From positions 1 through 11,512 of the forward strand of contig SKWB01000228.1 in assembly GCA_007129135.1 (NCBI GenBank): a DNA stretch of 11,512 bases, in the 5' to 3' direction. Below the pieces are notes generated by a model, which saw nothing but the letters and a program-made list of their open reading frames with translations, was not told the origin of the DNA and did not search any database. The position numbers and the translations under genes are program-made. The stretch is from Halococcaceae archaeon (GTDB taxonomy: Archaea; Halobacteriota; Halobacteria; Halobacteriales; Halalkalicoccaceae). Position 1 is the first letter of the stretch. Every line of letters starts with the position of its first letter. Positions 1-6,589 of the stretch are shown here, in pieces.

Positions 1-373
1 TCGGCGTCCCCGGACCGAAGATCTCGGCGACGCCGGCCTCCTTCAGCCGCTCCTTGTCGGCGTCGGGAACCACGCCGCCGACGATGACGAGGGTGTCCTC
101 CTTCGCGTCGTACTCCTCTAGTCCCTCGATGATCTTCGGGATCAGCGTGTTGTGTGCGCCCGAGAGGATCGAGATCCCGAGCACGTCGACGTCCTCCTGG
201 ACCGCCGCCTGGACGATCTCGTCGGGCGCGTTGTGCAGCCCCGAGTAGATCACCTCGAAGCCGGCGTCGCGGAACGCCCGCGAGATGACGTGTGCGCCCC
301 GGTCGTGTCCGTCGAGGCCGACCTTCGCGACCAGACACCGGATCGTTCGCTGATCGCCGCTCTCGGCGCTCAT
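1..373 (-). CDS. Methylmalonyl-CoA mutase small subunit, B12-binding domain (3' end cut by window)
   Basis: The visible 124 residues form a Rossmann-like cobalamin-binding domain. The B12 signature DGHDRG (residues 21-26, fits DxHxxG) supplies His23 as the likely lower axial cobalt ligand. It is followed by the conserved SGLHNAPDEIV (44-54), SILSGAH (68-74) and VIVGGVVPD (96-104) segments. In archaea this domain is a separate ~140-residue protein that pairs with the large catalytic subunit to interconvert methylmalonyl-CoA and succinyl-CoA, for propionate or branched-chain amino acid catabolism in the cytoplasm. Only about 15 C-terminal residues should lie outside the window. The ATG at 373 is chosen because a 9-base match to the 16S 3' end (GAGGTGATC) sits 2 nt upstream; an upstream ATG at 405 is in another frame and soon stops. 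A B12-dependent glutamate or other acyl-CoA mutase subunit is a less likely alternative. Confidence 0.93.
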   Translation of the reverse strand, partial: MSAESGDQRTIRCLVAKVGLDGHDRGAHVISRAFRDAGFEVIYSGLHNAPDEIVQAAVQEDVDVLGISILSGAHNTLIPKIIEGLEEYDAKEDTLVIVGGVVPDADKERLKEAGVAEIFGPGTP

Positions 374-375
374 CC

Positions 376-384
376 GATCACCTC
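376..384 (-). promoter_or_regulatory. Strong Shine-Dalgarno for the B12-binding subunit
   Basis: On the minus strand GAGGTGATC lies 2 nt before the ATG at 373. It is complementary over nine bases to the conserved archaeal 16S rRNA 3' end. This fixes the start and suggests a leadered mRNA, unlike several genes in the window that look leaderless. A weak A/T-rich element on the same strand (around 431-440) could be the TATA box, giving a leader of roughly 30 nt; that part is a guess. Confidence 0.7.
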
Positions 385-550
385 GTTTCCAGCGGGGTAG
401 TTCATGGCACTCCTTTTCGGCCAACGGGTTTGATTGTAACGGACGTTCGGCGGGGTTCCGCGGTGGGGGTGGATAAACCACCATCGGTTTCGCTCATCTT
501 CCCGGGAAGCCGGTTTCGATTCCTGCGAAGAGACAAGTGATTCCGTACGA

Positions 551-562
551 TAGGGGCCCCTA
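551..562. promoter_or_regulatory. 12-bp perfect palindrome upstream of the MOT1 permease
   Basis: TAGGGGCCCCTA is a perfect inverted repeat ending one base before the ATG at 564. A shorter CGTACG palindrome lies just upstream (544-549). The position fits an operator covering the transcription or translation start. No regulator binding this sequence is known to me, and an all-G/C core can arise by chance in such GC-rich DNA. The 374-563 gap shows no clear TATA box for the permease. It does contain an 8-bp direct repeat CGGTTTCG at 485-492 and 511-518. Confidence 0.35.
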
Positions 563-563
563 G

Positions 564-1667
564 ATGGCCGTATCGATCACTCTCTCCGAACGAAGACGCC
601 TCGAACTCTCCTGGAACGAGGTGACCGGTGCGTTCGGTGATTCGGTTACGGTCCTCCCGATCGTCGTCGCCCTCGCGCTTGTCACGAGCGTCTCGCTCCC
701 CCACGTCCTGATCGCGTTCGGGCTCTTCCAGGTCGTCTGGGGCGTCCACTACGGCCTTCCACTCTCGGTCGAGCCCATGAAGGCGCTCGCCGCGCTCGCC
801 ATCGCCGGCGCGCTTTCGTATGGTGAACTCGCGCTCGCCGGCCTCCTTCTGGGAGGACTGCTCCTCACCCTCGGCTCCGCCGGCGCGCTCGCCCGCGTCG
901 AGCGCTGGATCGGCGAACCGGTCATCAGAGGGGTACAACTCGCCGTCGCACTCCTCTTGCTCCAGACCGGTTTTTCCTTAGCTATCGCCGACCTCACCCT
1001 CGCCGGCCTCGGTCTGCTCGTCGCGCTCGGCGTCGTCGCCCTCGGGCGGTACCGCGCGAGCGCGCTCGCCGTCCTCGCGGTGGGGGCCCTGATCGCCGTC
1101 GCGAGCGCGGGCCTCCCAGCCCCGCAGTCACCGGGGCTCCCGCCGATCCCCCCGATCGGCCCCGAGACGCTCACGGTCGCGACGGCCGACGGCTTCCTCG
1201 CCCAGTTCGCGATGACGATCGGAAACGCTGCGCTCGCGACGTCGCTCCTGTTCGCCGACCGATTCGACCGGGAGGTCTCACCAGATAAACTCTCACGGAG
1301 TATGGGCGTCACGAACCTCGTCTCGATCCCGATCGGCGGCATCCCGATGTGTCACGGCTGCGACGGCGTCGCCGGCAAACACGCCTTCGGCGCGCGGACC
1401 GGCGGGGCGAACCTGATAGTGGGGATCGTCTACCTCGGCCTCGCGCTCGTCGCCTCGGCCGCGTTGCTCGCGGCCTTCCCGCTCGCGATCCTCGGCGTCC
1501 TCCTCGCGCTGGTCGCGCTCTCGCTCGGCGAGAGCGTCCGCCACTCCTCGAACCTCGCGCTCACCGTCGGGATCGGGCTGCTCGCGTTGGTCGTCAACCT
1601 CGCGGTGGCGTTCCTCGCGGGCATACTCGTCTTCCTCGCGCTGAAGCGGTACCGGCGCGGGGTCTGA
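564..1667 (+). CDS. MOT1-family molybdate/sulfate permease
   Basis: A 367-residue integral membrane protein, hydrophobic through most of its length with roughly ten membrane segments. It resembles the putative sulfate/molybdate transporters (MFS_MOT1, related to plant MOT1 and SulP carriers). Two family hallmarks are visible: the N-terminal FGDSVTVLPIVVAL (24-37) with VEPMKALAA (69-77), and the C-terminal PMCHGCDGVAG (261-271) followed by FGARTGGANLI (275-285), the family's CHG..G.AG plus FGARTG signature. It should import molybdate (or sulfate) across the cytoplasmic membrane, molybdate feeding molybdopterin enzymes; the substrate cannot be told from sequence. Residues 184-200 are a Pro-rich loop. 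Its 3' end meets the ABC permease gene tail to tail, 16 bp apart. The signature is unusual in having Cys-Asp (266-267) where small residues are usual. Confidence 0.85.
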   Translation: MAVSITLSERRRLELSWNEVTGAFGDSVTVLPIVVALALVTSVSLPHVLIAFGLFQVVWGVHYGLPLSVEPMKALAALAIAGALSYGELALAGLLLGGLLLTLGSAGALARVERWIGEPVIRGVQLAVALLLLQTGFSLAIADLTLAGLGLLVALGVVALGRYRASALAVLAVGALIAVASAGLPAPQSPGLPPIPPIGPETLTVATADGFLAQFAMTIGNAALATSLLFADRFDREVSPDKLSRSMGVTNLVSIPIGGIPMCHGCDGVAGKHAFGARTGGANLIVGIVYLGLALVASAALLAAFPLAILGVLLALVALSLGESVRHSSNLALTVGIGLLALVVNLAVAFLAGILVFLALKRYRRGV

Positions 1668-1683
1668 TCTCTGGACCTCCGCC

Positions 1684-2430
1684 TCAATCCGTCCGCGGGA
1701 TCGCGTACGCTCCCGCGAGGAAGAAGACGACCGCGAGCGCGGCGAGGATCGCGAGGTCGGCCAGCCACGGCTCGCCGGAGTACGTCGCCGCACGCACCCC
1801 CCGCGAGAAGTAGGTCAGCGGGAGGAGGTCGATGATCGGCCCCATCCAGCCGGGGAGCATCTCGCGGGGGACGAACGTCTCCGCGAGGAAGAGCATCGGC
1901 AGGCCGATCGCGTTCGCCGCGGCGATCGCGCCGTCGCGGGAGTCGGAGAGCCGTCCCAGGAGCGCGCCGAGGCCGCAGAAGACGACGACGCCCAGGACGA
2001 AGAAGGCGAGGAAGGCGGGGTGGAACGCGAACGTCGCGTCGGTGAGGACGAACGCGAGGCCCAGAACGAGCACACAGGCGACCCCGACGAGCACCACATT
2101 GACGAGGGTGTGTGCGGCGAGCCACTCGACACGGGAGAGCGGCGTGGTCGCCAGTTTCTCGAACCGGCTGCCCTCGCGGTTGCGCGCGACGGTCGAGGAG
2201 ACCCGCGAGAGCGGGGTGAACAGCACGACGACGGCGATGTAGCCCGCGACGTAGTAGCCGGTCGGCTCGGCGAACAGCCCGCCCTCGCCCGGATCGGTGC
2301 GGACGAGCGCGCCGAAGATGACGATCAGGATCACCGGAAAGAGGAACGTGAAGAAGACCGCGGTACGGCGGCGGACGAACGAGCGCCACTCCGCGCCGAA
2401 CTCCGCACGGACGCGTCTCGCGGTGCTCAT
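1684..2430 (-). CDS. ABC-2 type transporter permease
   Basis: A 248-residue membrane protein with about six transmembrane segments (near 24-44, 58-76, 105-130, 137-158, 167-185 and 222-243). This is the usual size and layout of an ABC-2 exporter permease. Family features include the cytoplasmic N-terminus, the REGSRFEKLATTPLSR loop after TM2 (85-100), and the late FVPREMLPGW and LPLTYFSRGVRAA segments (187-195, 203-215). It forms the channel of an exporter with the ATPase encoded 10 nt upstream; a GGGAGG ribosome site lies in that gap and the genes are surely co-transcribed. Substrates of this family range over drugs, lipids, polysaccharides and, in some cases, copper or heme-related cargo. 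Nothing here identifies the cargo. The missing large extracellular domain argues against the long ABC-2 subfamilies. Confidence 0.88.
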   Translation of the reverse strand: MSTARRVRAEFGAEWRSFVRRRTAVFFTFLFPVILIVIFGALVRTDPGEGGLFAEPTGYYVAGYIAVVVLFTPLSRVSSTVARNREGSRFEKLATTPLSRVEWLAAHTLVNVVLVGVACVLVLGLAFVLTDATFAFHPAFLAFFVLGVVVFCGLGALLGRLSDSRDGAIAAANAIGLPMLFLAETFVPREMLPGWMGPIIDLLPLTYFSRGVRAATYSGEPWLADLAILAALAVVFFLAGAYAIPRTD

Positions 2431-2440
2431 TCTCCCTCCC

Positions 2441-3358
2441 TCACGCGTCGGCCTCCACGACCGGCCGTTCGAATCGCTCGCCGGTGAGTTCGATGTAGAC
2501 GTCCTCGAGGGTGGGCTGGGTCCAGGTCAGCGACTCGTAGCCGATCCCGGCGGCGTCGAGGGCGTCGACGGCAGGGCCGATGTCGCGGGTATCGATCCCG
2601 TGGACGGTGAGGGTTCGCCCCTCCCTGGAGACCCGGTAGCCACGCGCCGCGAGCGTGTCCGGGTCGCCGTCGGTCGTCTCGACGACCAGCCGGTTCTCCC
2701 CGCCGTGCTCGGCGATCAGCTCCGAGGGTGCGCCGACCTCCACGAGGTCGCCCTCCGCGAGCAGCCCCACCCGATCGGAGAGCCGCTCCGCCTCGGCCAT
2801 GTCGTGTGTGGTGAGGAAGACGGTCGTCCCGTCGGCCGCGAGCCCCTCCAGCAGCCGCCAGAGGTCCCGTTTCCCGGCGGGATCGATCGCCGTCGTCGGC
2901 TCGTCCAGGAAGAGGACGTCCGGGTCGTTCACGAGCGCGCTCGCGACGCAGAGTCGGCGGCGCTGGCCGCCCGAGAGCCGCTCGTACCACCGATCCGCGT
3001 CGTGTACCATCCCGACCTCGTTCAGCACCTCTTCGACCGGGCGAGCCTCGTCGTAGAGGCCGGCGTAGTAGCGGACGAGTTCGCGGCCGGTGAGGCGCGC
3101 GGGCGGCGAGAACTCCTGTGGGAGCAGGCCGATCCGCGAGCGGGCCGTCTCCGTTGGGTCCTCGCCGAGGACCGAGATACCGCCGGAATCCAGGTCGGTC
3201 GTCCCCGTGAGCGCGCGGACGAGCGTCGTCTTGCCCGCGCCGTTCGGCCCGATCAGCGAGAACACCTCGCCCGACCGGACCGACAGGGAGACGCCGTCGA
3301 GCGCGCGGACGCCGTCGTAGCGCTTGGTCGCGCGCTCGACGGCGAGCACCTCCTCCAT
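2441..3358 (-). CDS. ABC transporter ATP-binding protein (ABC-2 exporter, DrrA-like)
   Basis: A 305-residue nucleotide-binding subunit with every catalytic motif intact: Walker A GPNGAGKTT (37-45), Q-loop Gln81, signature LSGGQ (128-132), Walker B DVLFLDEP (147-154), D-loop (157-160) and switch His185 in TTHD. The ~90 residues after the ATPase core, ending in TQPTLEDVYIELTG (280-293), match the regulatory tail of DrrA-type exporter ATPases. It should hydrolyse ATP on the inner face of the membrane to drive export by the permease that follows. It starts 24 nt after the oxidoreductase gene stops, so the three genes may form one operon. A weak TTAG-type box overlaps that upstream stop codon at about -27, so independent initiation is also possible. 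Confidence 0.93.
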   Translation of the reverse strand: MEEVLAVERATKRYDGVRALDGVSLSVRSGEVFSLIGPNGAGKTTLVRALTGTTDLDSGGISVLGEDPTETARSRIGLLPQEFSPPARLTGRELVRYYAGLYDEARPVEEVLNEVGMVHDADRWYERLSGGQRRRLCVASALVNDPDVLFLDEPTTAIDPAGKRDLWRLLEGLAADGTTVFLTTHDMAEAERLSDRVGLLAEGDLVEVGAPSELIAEHGGENRLVVETTDGDPDTLAARGYRVSREGRTLTVHGIDTRDIGPAVDALDAAGIGYESLTWTQPTLEDVYIELTGERFERPVVEADA

Positions 3359-3382
3359 GCTCGAACGGGGGGCGGTACGGAC

Positions 3383-4411
3383 CTAAGCGATTCGGTCTCT
3401 CGCCCGATCGATGCGCTCGCCGACGTCGATCGTTCGTCCCCCCTCGGCGGCCTCGTAGGCCGCCTCGGTCAGCGCGACGACCCGGAGCCCGAACTCGCCG
3501 GCGACCGCGGTCTCCCGCTCGCCGCGGACGGCCGCGACGAACCCCTCCAGTTTCCGACGGGTCACCGTCTCGAACCCGGTTCCGCTGGGTATCGTCGTCC
3601 GATACGTGTGTCCACCCTCGGTCACGGCGATCGTCTCGCCGTCGAACTCGACGGCCCCCTCGGTCCCCCAGACGTACAGCCCCTCGCCAGTGTCGGGGCC
3701 GGTCGGGCCGTCGCCCGTGACCCCGACGCACGCGGTCATCGATCCGTCCTCGCGATCGAGCGTCAGTGCGAGCGCCGAGTCGACGTCGACCGCCTCGCCG
3801 CGGGAGTCGGTCACCGCGGCAACCGTCCGTGGGGTCGTCCCGGTCGTCCAGAGCAGCGCGTCGAGCAGGTGCGAGCCGGAGTCGTAGAGCTGTCCGCCGC
3901 CCGAGAGGCTCGGATCGACTCTCCACGTACCCTCGGCGACCGAGAGCCAGTCCTGTTCGAGGTGACAGGCCGCCATGTGCGGCTCGCCGATGCGACCCGA
4001 GCCGATCAGGCGCTTGATCTCCTGGAATCGGGGGTCGAAGTGACGCTGGTAGCCGATCTGGAGGACGCACTCCTCTCGCGTCGCCAGCGCGCAGAGCGCC
4101 GCCGCGTCGTCGAGGTCGGTCGTCATCGGCTTCTCGACGTGGACGTGCAGACCGCGCCCGAGACAGGCGGAGACCTGCTCCGCGTGGAGCGTGTGCGGGG
4201 TGACGATCGAGACCGCGTCGAGTTCGTGCCGGTCGAGCATGGGTTCGTAGTCGGTGTAGGTGGGAACCGCGTGGTCGGCCTCGAAGGACTCGCGTGCGTG
4301 CTCGGTCGGATCCGAGCCGGCGACGACGCGAACCCCGTCAATCCCCGAGAGCAGACGACTCTCGATCGCTCCGAGCGCGCCCAGACCGATCGCGGCGACG
4401 CGTACCGTCAT
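3383..4411 (-). CDS. Gfo/Idh/MocA family NAD(P)-dependent oxidoreductase
   Basis: A 342-residue cytoplasmic dehydrogenase of usual length. An N-terminal Rossmann fold (1-125) has the dinucleotide motif GLGALG (9-14). The active-site EKP (93-95, Lys94) sits in HVEKPMTTDLDDA. The C-terminal Gfo/Idh/MocA domain carries GGGQLYDSGSHLLDALLW (171-188), where Asp177 and His181 are the usual substrate/catalytic residues. The family oxidises or reduces hydroxyls of sugars, inositols and related polyols. Substrate specificity cannot be read here, and no sugar transporter or kinase adjoins it. It is divergent from an aldo/keto reductase across an 89-bp gap, which suggests shared carbohydrate or aldehyde metabolism. 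A TTTTCC stretch on the minus strand at about -26 could be its promoter box. Confidence 0.9.
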   Translation of the reverse strand: MTVRVAAIGLGALGAIESRLLSGIDGVRVVAGSDPTEHARESFEADHAVPTYTDYEPMLDRHELDAVSIVTPHTLHAEQVSACLGRGLHVHVEKPMTTDLDDAAALCALATREECVLQIGYQRHFDPRFQEIKRLIGSGRIGEPHMAACHLEQDWLSVAEGTWRVDPSLSGGGQLYDSGSHLLDALLWTTGTTPRTVAAVTDSRGEAVDVDSALALTLDREDGSMTACVGVTGDGPTGPDTGEGLYVWGTEGAVEFDGETIAVTEGGHTYRTTIPSGTGFETVTRRKLEGFVAAVRGERETAVAGEFGLRVVALTEAAYEAAEGGRTIDVGERIDRARDRIA

Positions 4412-4471
4412 ACGTCGCCTACTCGGAACCCGTGGAAAACGGTTGCCGTCTCGCCTGCCGGCAGGGCGAGC

Positions 4472-4477
4472 GTTTAG
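4472..4477 (+). promoter_or_regulatory. Possible TATA box of the aldo/keto reductase gene
   Basis: GTTTAGG in an otherwise GC-rich gap is centred about 26 bp before the ATG at 4501, the spacing expected if the transcript starts at or very near the start codon. A GAGGTGGT stretch also lies close to the ATG, so a short leader with a ribosome site is possible too. Confidence 0.4.
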
Positions 4478-4500
4478 GCGCTGGCGTTCGAGGTGGTGCC

Positions 4501-5478
4501 ATGGAGTACACCACGCTCGGGTCGACGGGAACGCGCGTCTCCGAACTCTGTTTCGGCACCTGGCGGTTCGCGAAGCGCTCGGACGGAACGGTCGAGACCG
4601 ACAAGGAGACCGCCCACGACCTGCTCGACGCCTGTCTGGATCTCGGGATCAACTTCGTCGACACGGCGAACGTCTACGGCGATCCGGACGGGACCTGCGA
4701 GTCCTGGATCGGCGAGTGGCTCGCAGAGCGCGACAGGGAGGAGGTCGTCCTCGCCTCGAAGGTCTACTTCCCGTTCGACGGCTGGGGGGAGCCGGGGCCG
4801 AACGGCCGGGGCCTGGGTCGAAAGCACATCCGCAGGCAGATCGAGGGGAGCCTCGACCGGCTCGGCACTGACTACCTCGATCTCTACTACATCCACCGCT
4901 GGGACGACGAGACCCCGATCGAGGAGACGCTCTCGGTCCTCACGGACCTCGTCCGCGAGGGGAAGGTGAACCACCCCGGCGCGAGTTCGATGGCCGCCTG
5001 GCAGCTCACGAAGGCGCTCTGGACGAGCGAGAGGGAGGGACTCGAACGGTTCGAGGTCACCCAGCCACGGTACAACCCCGCCTACCGCGAGCCGGTCTCG
5101 GAGTACCTCTCGGTCTGTGCCGACCAGGAGCTCGCGGTCTGTCCGTACTCGCCGCTCGAAGGCGGCTTCCTGACCGGGAAGTACGATCGCGAGGGCAACT
5201 CGCCCGAGGGGTCGCGCGGTGACCTCTACGGTTGGGACGGGAAGTTCTCGGAGGAACAGTGGGGGGTGCTCGAGGCCGTCGAGTCGGTCGCCGAGGAGGA
5301 GGGCGCGACGCCGGCGCAGGTGACGCTCCGGTGGATGGCCGACCGCGAGCGTTTTACCTGCGTCCCGATCGTCGGCGCACGCTCGGTCGAGCAGTTGGCG
5401 GAGAACGCCGGGATGGCCGACCTCTCGCTCTCGCGGGAGCAGGACGAGCGGATCGCGGAGGCGAGCGAGGCCTGTTGA
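4501..5478 (+). CDS. Aldo/keto reductase
   Basis: A 325-residue TIM-barrel NAD(P)H-dependent reductase. The catalytic tetrad is complete: Asp54 and Tyr59 in DTANVYG, Lys87 in ASKVYF and His132 in YYIHRWD. The N-terminal MEYTTLGSTGTRVSELCFGTWRF beta-hairpin region (the family opening) sets the start at 4501. The reading frame is open a further 207 nt upstream, but that stretch overlaps the divergent gene and lacks family similarity. GPNGRGLGRKHI (99-110), PYSPLEGGFLTGKY (215-228) and PAQVTLRWM are typical of bacterial/archaeal YajO- or Tas-like members. These reduce aldehydes, ketones or sugar carbonyls in the cytoplasm; the substrate is unknown. Residues 156-164 read VNHPGASSM where relatives commonly have VRYIGASSM or similar. 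It converges on the next gene with only 4 bp between the two stop codons. Confidence 0.93.
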   Translation: MEYTTLGSTGTRVSELCFGTWRFAKRSDGTVETDKETAHDLLDACLDLGINFVDTANVYGDPDGTCESWIGEWLAERDREEVVLASKVYFPFDGWGEPGPNGRGLGRKHIRRQIEGSLDRLGTDYLDLYYIHRWDDETPIEETLSVLTDLVREGKVNHPGASSMAAWQLTKALWTSEREGLERFEVTQPRYNPAYREPVSEYLSVCADQELAVCPYSPLEGGFLTGKYDREGNSPEGSRGDLYGWDGKFSEEQWGVLEAVESVAEEEGATPAQVTLRWMADRERFTCVPIVGARSVEQLAENAGMADLSLSREQDERIAEASEAC

Positions 5479-5482
5479 GGAA

Positions 5483-5890
5483 TCAGGCCCGACCGCTGTC
5501 GCGAAGCAGGTCACAGACGACGTGTGCGGCGAGGACGACTCCCGTGTACGCGGCGAGCAGCGGCGACCGGCGGCGCAGTCCCGTAACGAGGACGGTCCCG
5601 ATGACCAAGTGGCTCGCGAGCCGCTGGCGTGCCATCCCCTCCACGTCGGCGAAGACCCACTCCTGCCCACGGATCCCGTTTCTCGGGTCGGCGAGCACCG
5701 CGCGGAGGTGCGACCAGTCTCCCGTTCGAGCGCGGGCGATGACGAAGTGATCGAGGTCGACGAGGACGCTGAGGGCGACGCCGTAGACGAAGAGACCGGC
5801 GAGCTTCAGGGGCGAGACGAGGCTCCGGAGGGCGAGCGCGGCGAGCGTGCTCACGACCGATCCGACGGCGGCGTGTTCGAGGGACTCCAT
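5483..5890 (-). CDS. Small membrane protein with His/Asp metal-site pattern (YdjM/DUF457-like?)
   Basis: A 135-residue protein with three or four hydrophobic segments (about 8-26, 28-46, 96-105 and 110-128). Polar residues follow a striking pattern: His6 in LEHAAVG, VDLDHF (Asp45, Asp47, His48), His61, His94 and a final His123-x3-Asp127. This arrangement recalls the membrane-bound metal-dependent hydrolase family (YdjM/DUF457), in which His and Asp at membrane edges are thought to bind a divalent metal. The match is by motif only and activity is unproven. The start at 5890 is preferred; an open extension to 6082 overlaps the upstream gene out of frame and does not look like protein. The gene follows that upstream gene by 29 nt on the same strand, so it probably ends the heme-synthase operon. 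Confidence 0.72.
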   Translation of the reverse strand: MESLEHAAVGSVVSTLAALALRSLVSPLKLAGLFVYGVALSVLVDLDHFVIARARTGDWSHLRAVLADPRNGIRGQEWVFADVEGMARQRLASHLVIGTVLVTGLRRRSPLLAAYTGVVLAAHVVCDLLRDSGRA

Positions 5891-5919
5891 TGTCGATCCC
5901 TGAACCCGACCGCCCTTAG

Positions 5920-6588
5920 TTAGGACCGCTTGAAGGGCCGCCAGTAGAGCAGGGCGACCGTCGCGAGGAATATCACGGTGCCGAGTTCGCGCGACTGGAA
6001 GGCGACGGCCGTCGCGACCGCGCCGCTGCCGAAGACGGCGGCGAGGAGCGGAGCGAGCACCGGCCAGACACACGAGACACACGAGAGGAGCCCGAAGACG
6101 CCCGTAACCGCGTTCCCCGAGGCGTCGAGCAGCGTCGCGTAGACGAGGTAGGCGAGCGCGGTGTAGCCGACCACGAGGAAGGGGATCGCCGCGAACTGGA
6201 GTATCCCGGTGTCGATCGCGATCACGGGACCCGTCCCGGGCGTCACCAGCGAGACCGAGAGCAGCGAGCCCTCGACCTCGGGGTGGCTCGTCGAGAGCAG
6301 GCCGCCGACGACGAACAGGACGAGGAGGTAGCCGGCGGCGACCGCTCCGGCGATCCGCGCCTCTCGGGTCGACCGCGGCCTCGGGTCGGTCCGGACGAGC
6401 GCCCAGAGGCCGACGTTGATCCAGACGAAGGGATAGACGATCGCGCTCCAGGAGGTGACCCGTACGTCGGTCAGGAGCAGGTAGAGCGCGACGAGCAGGA
6501 CCTCGGTGTTGACGAGCAGTGCCCCGTAGACGAGCGTCGAGCGCTTCGGACGGAACCGCTCGGGTGCGGGGAGCGAGACGGTGCTCAT
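5920..6588 (-). CDS. Haloarchaeal membrane protein of unknown function, coupled to heme synthase
   Basis: I do not recognise a characterised family; an uncharacterised haloarchaeal DUF is likely. The 222-residue protein has about six hydrophobic segments (near 18-40, 47-66, 80-99, 128-153, 162-196 and 203-217), a basic N-terminal tail (RFRPKR, 11-16) and an Arg-rich loop (69-78). The fifth segment contains a Cys pair, SCVSCVWP (169-176), followed by a small-residue-rich stretch. Its start codon lies 1 nt beyond the stop of the CtaA-CtaB gene and no ribosome site is visible, so translation is probably coupled. That implies a role in heme O/A synthesis, heme or copper handling, or oxidase assembly. 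The role is inferred from position only. The small His/Asp membrane protein follows 29 nt later. Confidence 0.78.
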   Translation of the reverse strand: MSTVSLPAPERFRPKRSTLVYGALLVNTEVLLVALYLLLTDVRVTSWSAIVYPFVWINVGLWALVRTDPRPRSTREARIAGAVAAGYLLVLFVVGGLLSTSHPEVEGSLLSVSLVTPGTGPVIAIDTGILQFAAIPFLVVGYTALAYLVYATLLDASGNAVTGVFGLLSCVSCVWPVLAPLLAAVFGSGAVATAVAFQSRELGTVIFLATVALLYWRPFKRS

Positions 6589-6589
6589 G

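Noticed and set aside
402..938. 178-residue minus-strand frame across the gap and the start of the MOT1 gene
   Set aside because: Composition is Arg/Glu/Asp/Gly low complexity and it overlaps the well-supported permease. No ribosome site or family similarity was seen.
2297..4477. 726-residue open frame on the plus strand opposite the ABC and oxidoreductase genes
   Set aside because: Antisense shadow. The minus-strand genes carry complete family motifs, and this frame is an Arg/Asp/Gly-rich reading of GC-rich complementary codons with no domain.
4294..4500. 69-residue N-terminal extension of the aldo/keto reductase
   Set aside because: It overlaps the divergent oxidoreductase gene and is Arg/Ser-rich. 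The family N-terminus begins exactly at the ATG at 4501.
4474..5670. 398-residue minus-strand frame opposite the aldo/keto reductase
   Set aside because: No domain, and the sense strand has the full catalytic tetrad. Long antisense frames are common at this GC content.
5891..6082. 64-residue N-terminal extension of the small His/Asp membrane protein
   Set aside because: It lies inside the upstream membrane-protein gene in another frame and is basic low-complexity sequence.
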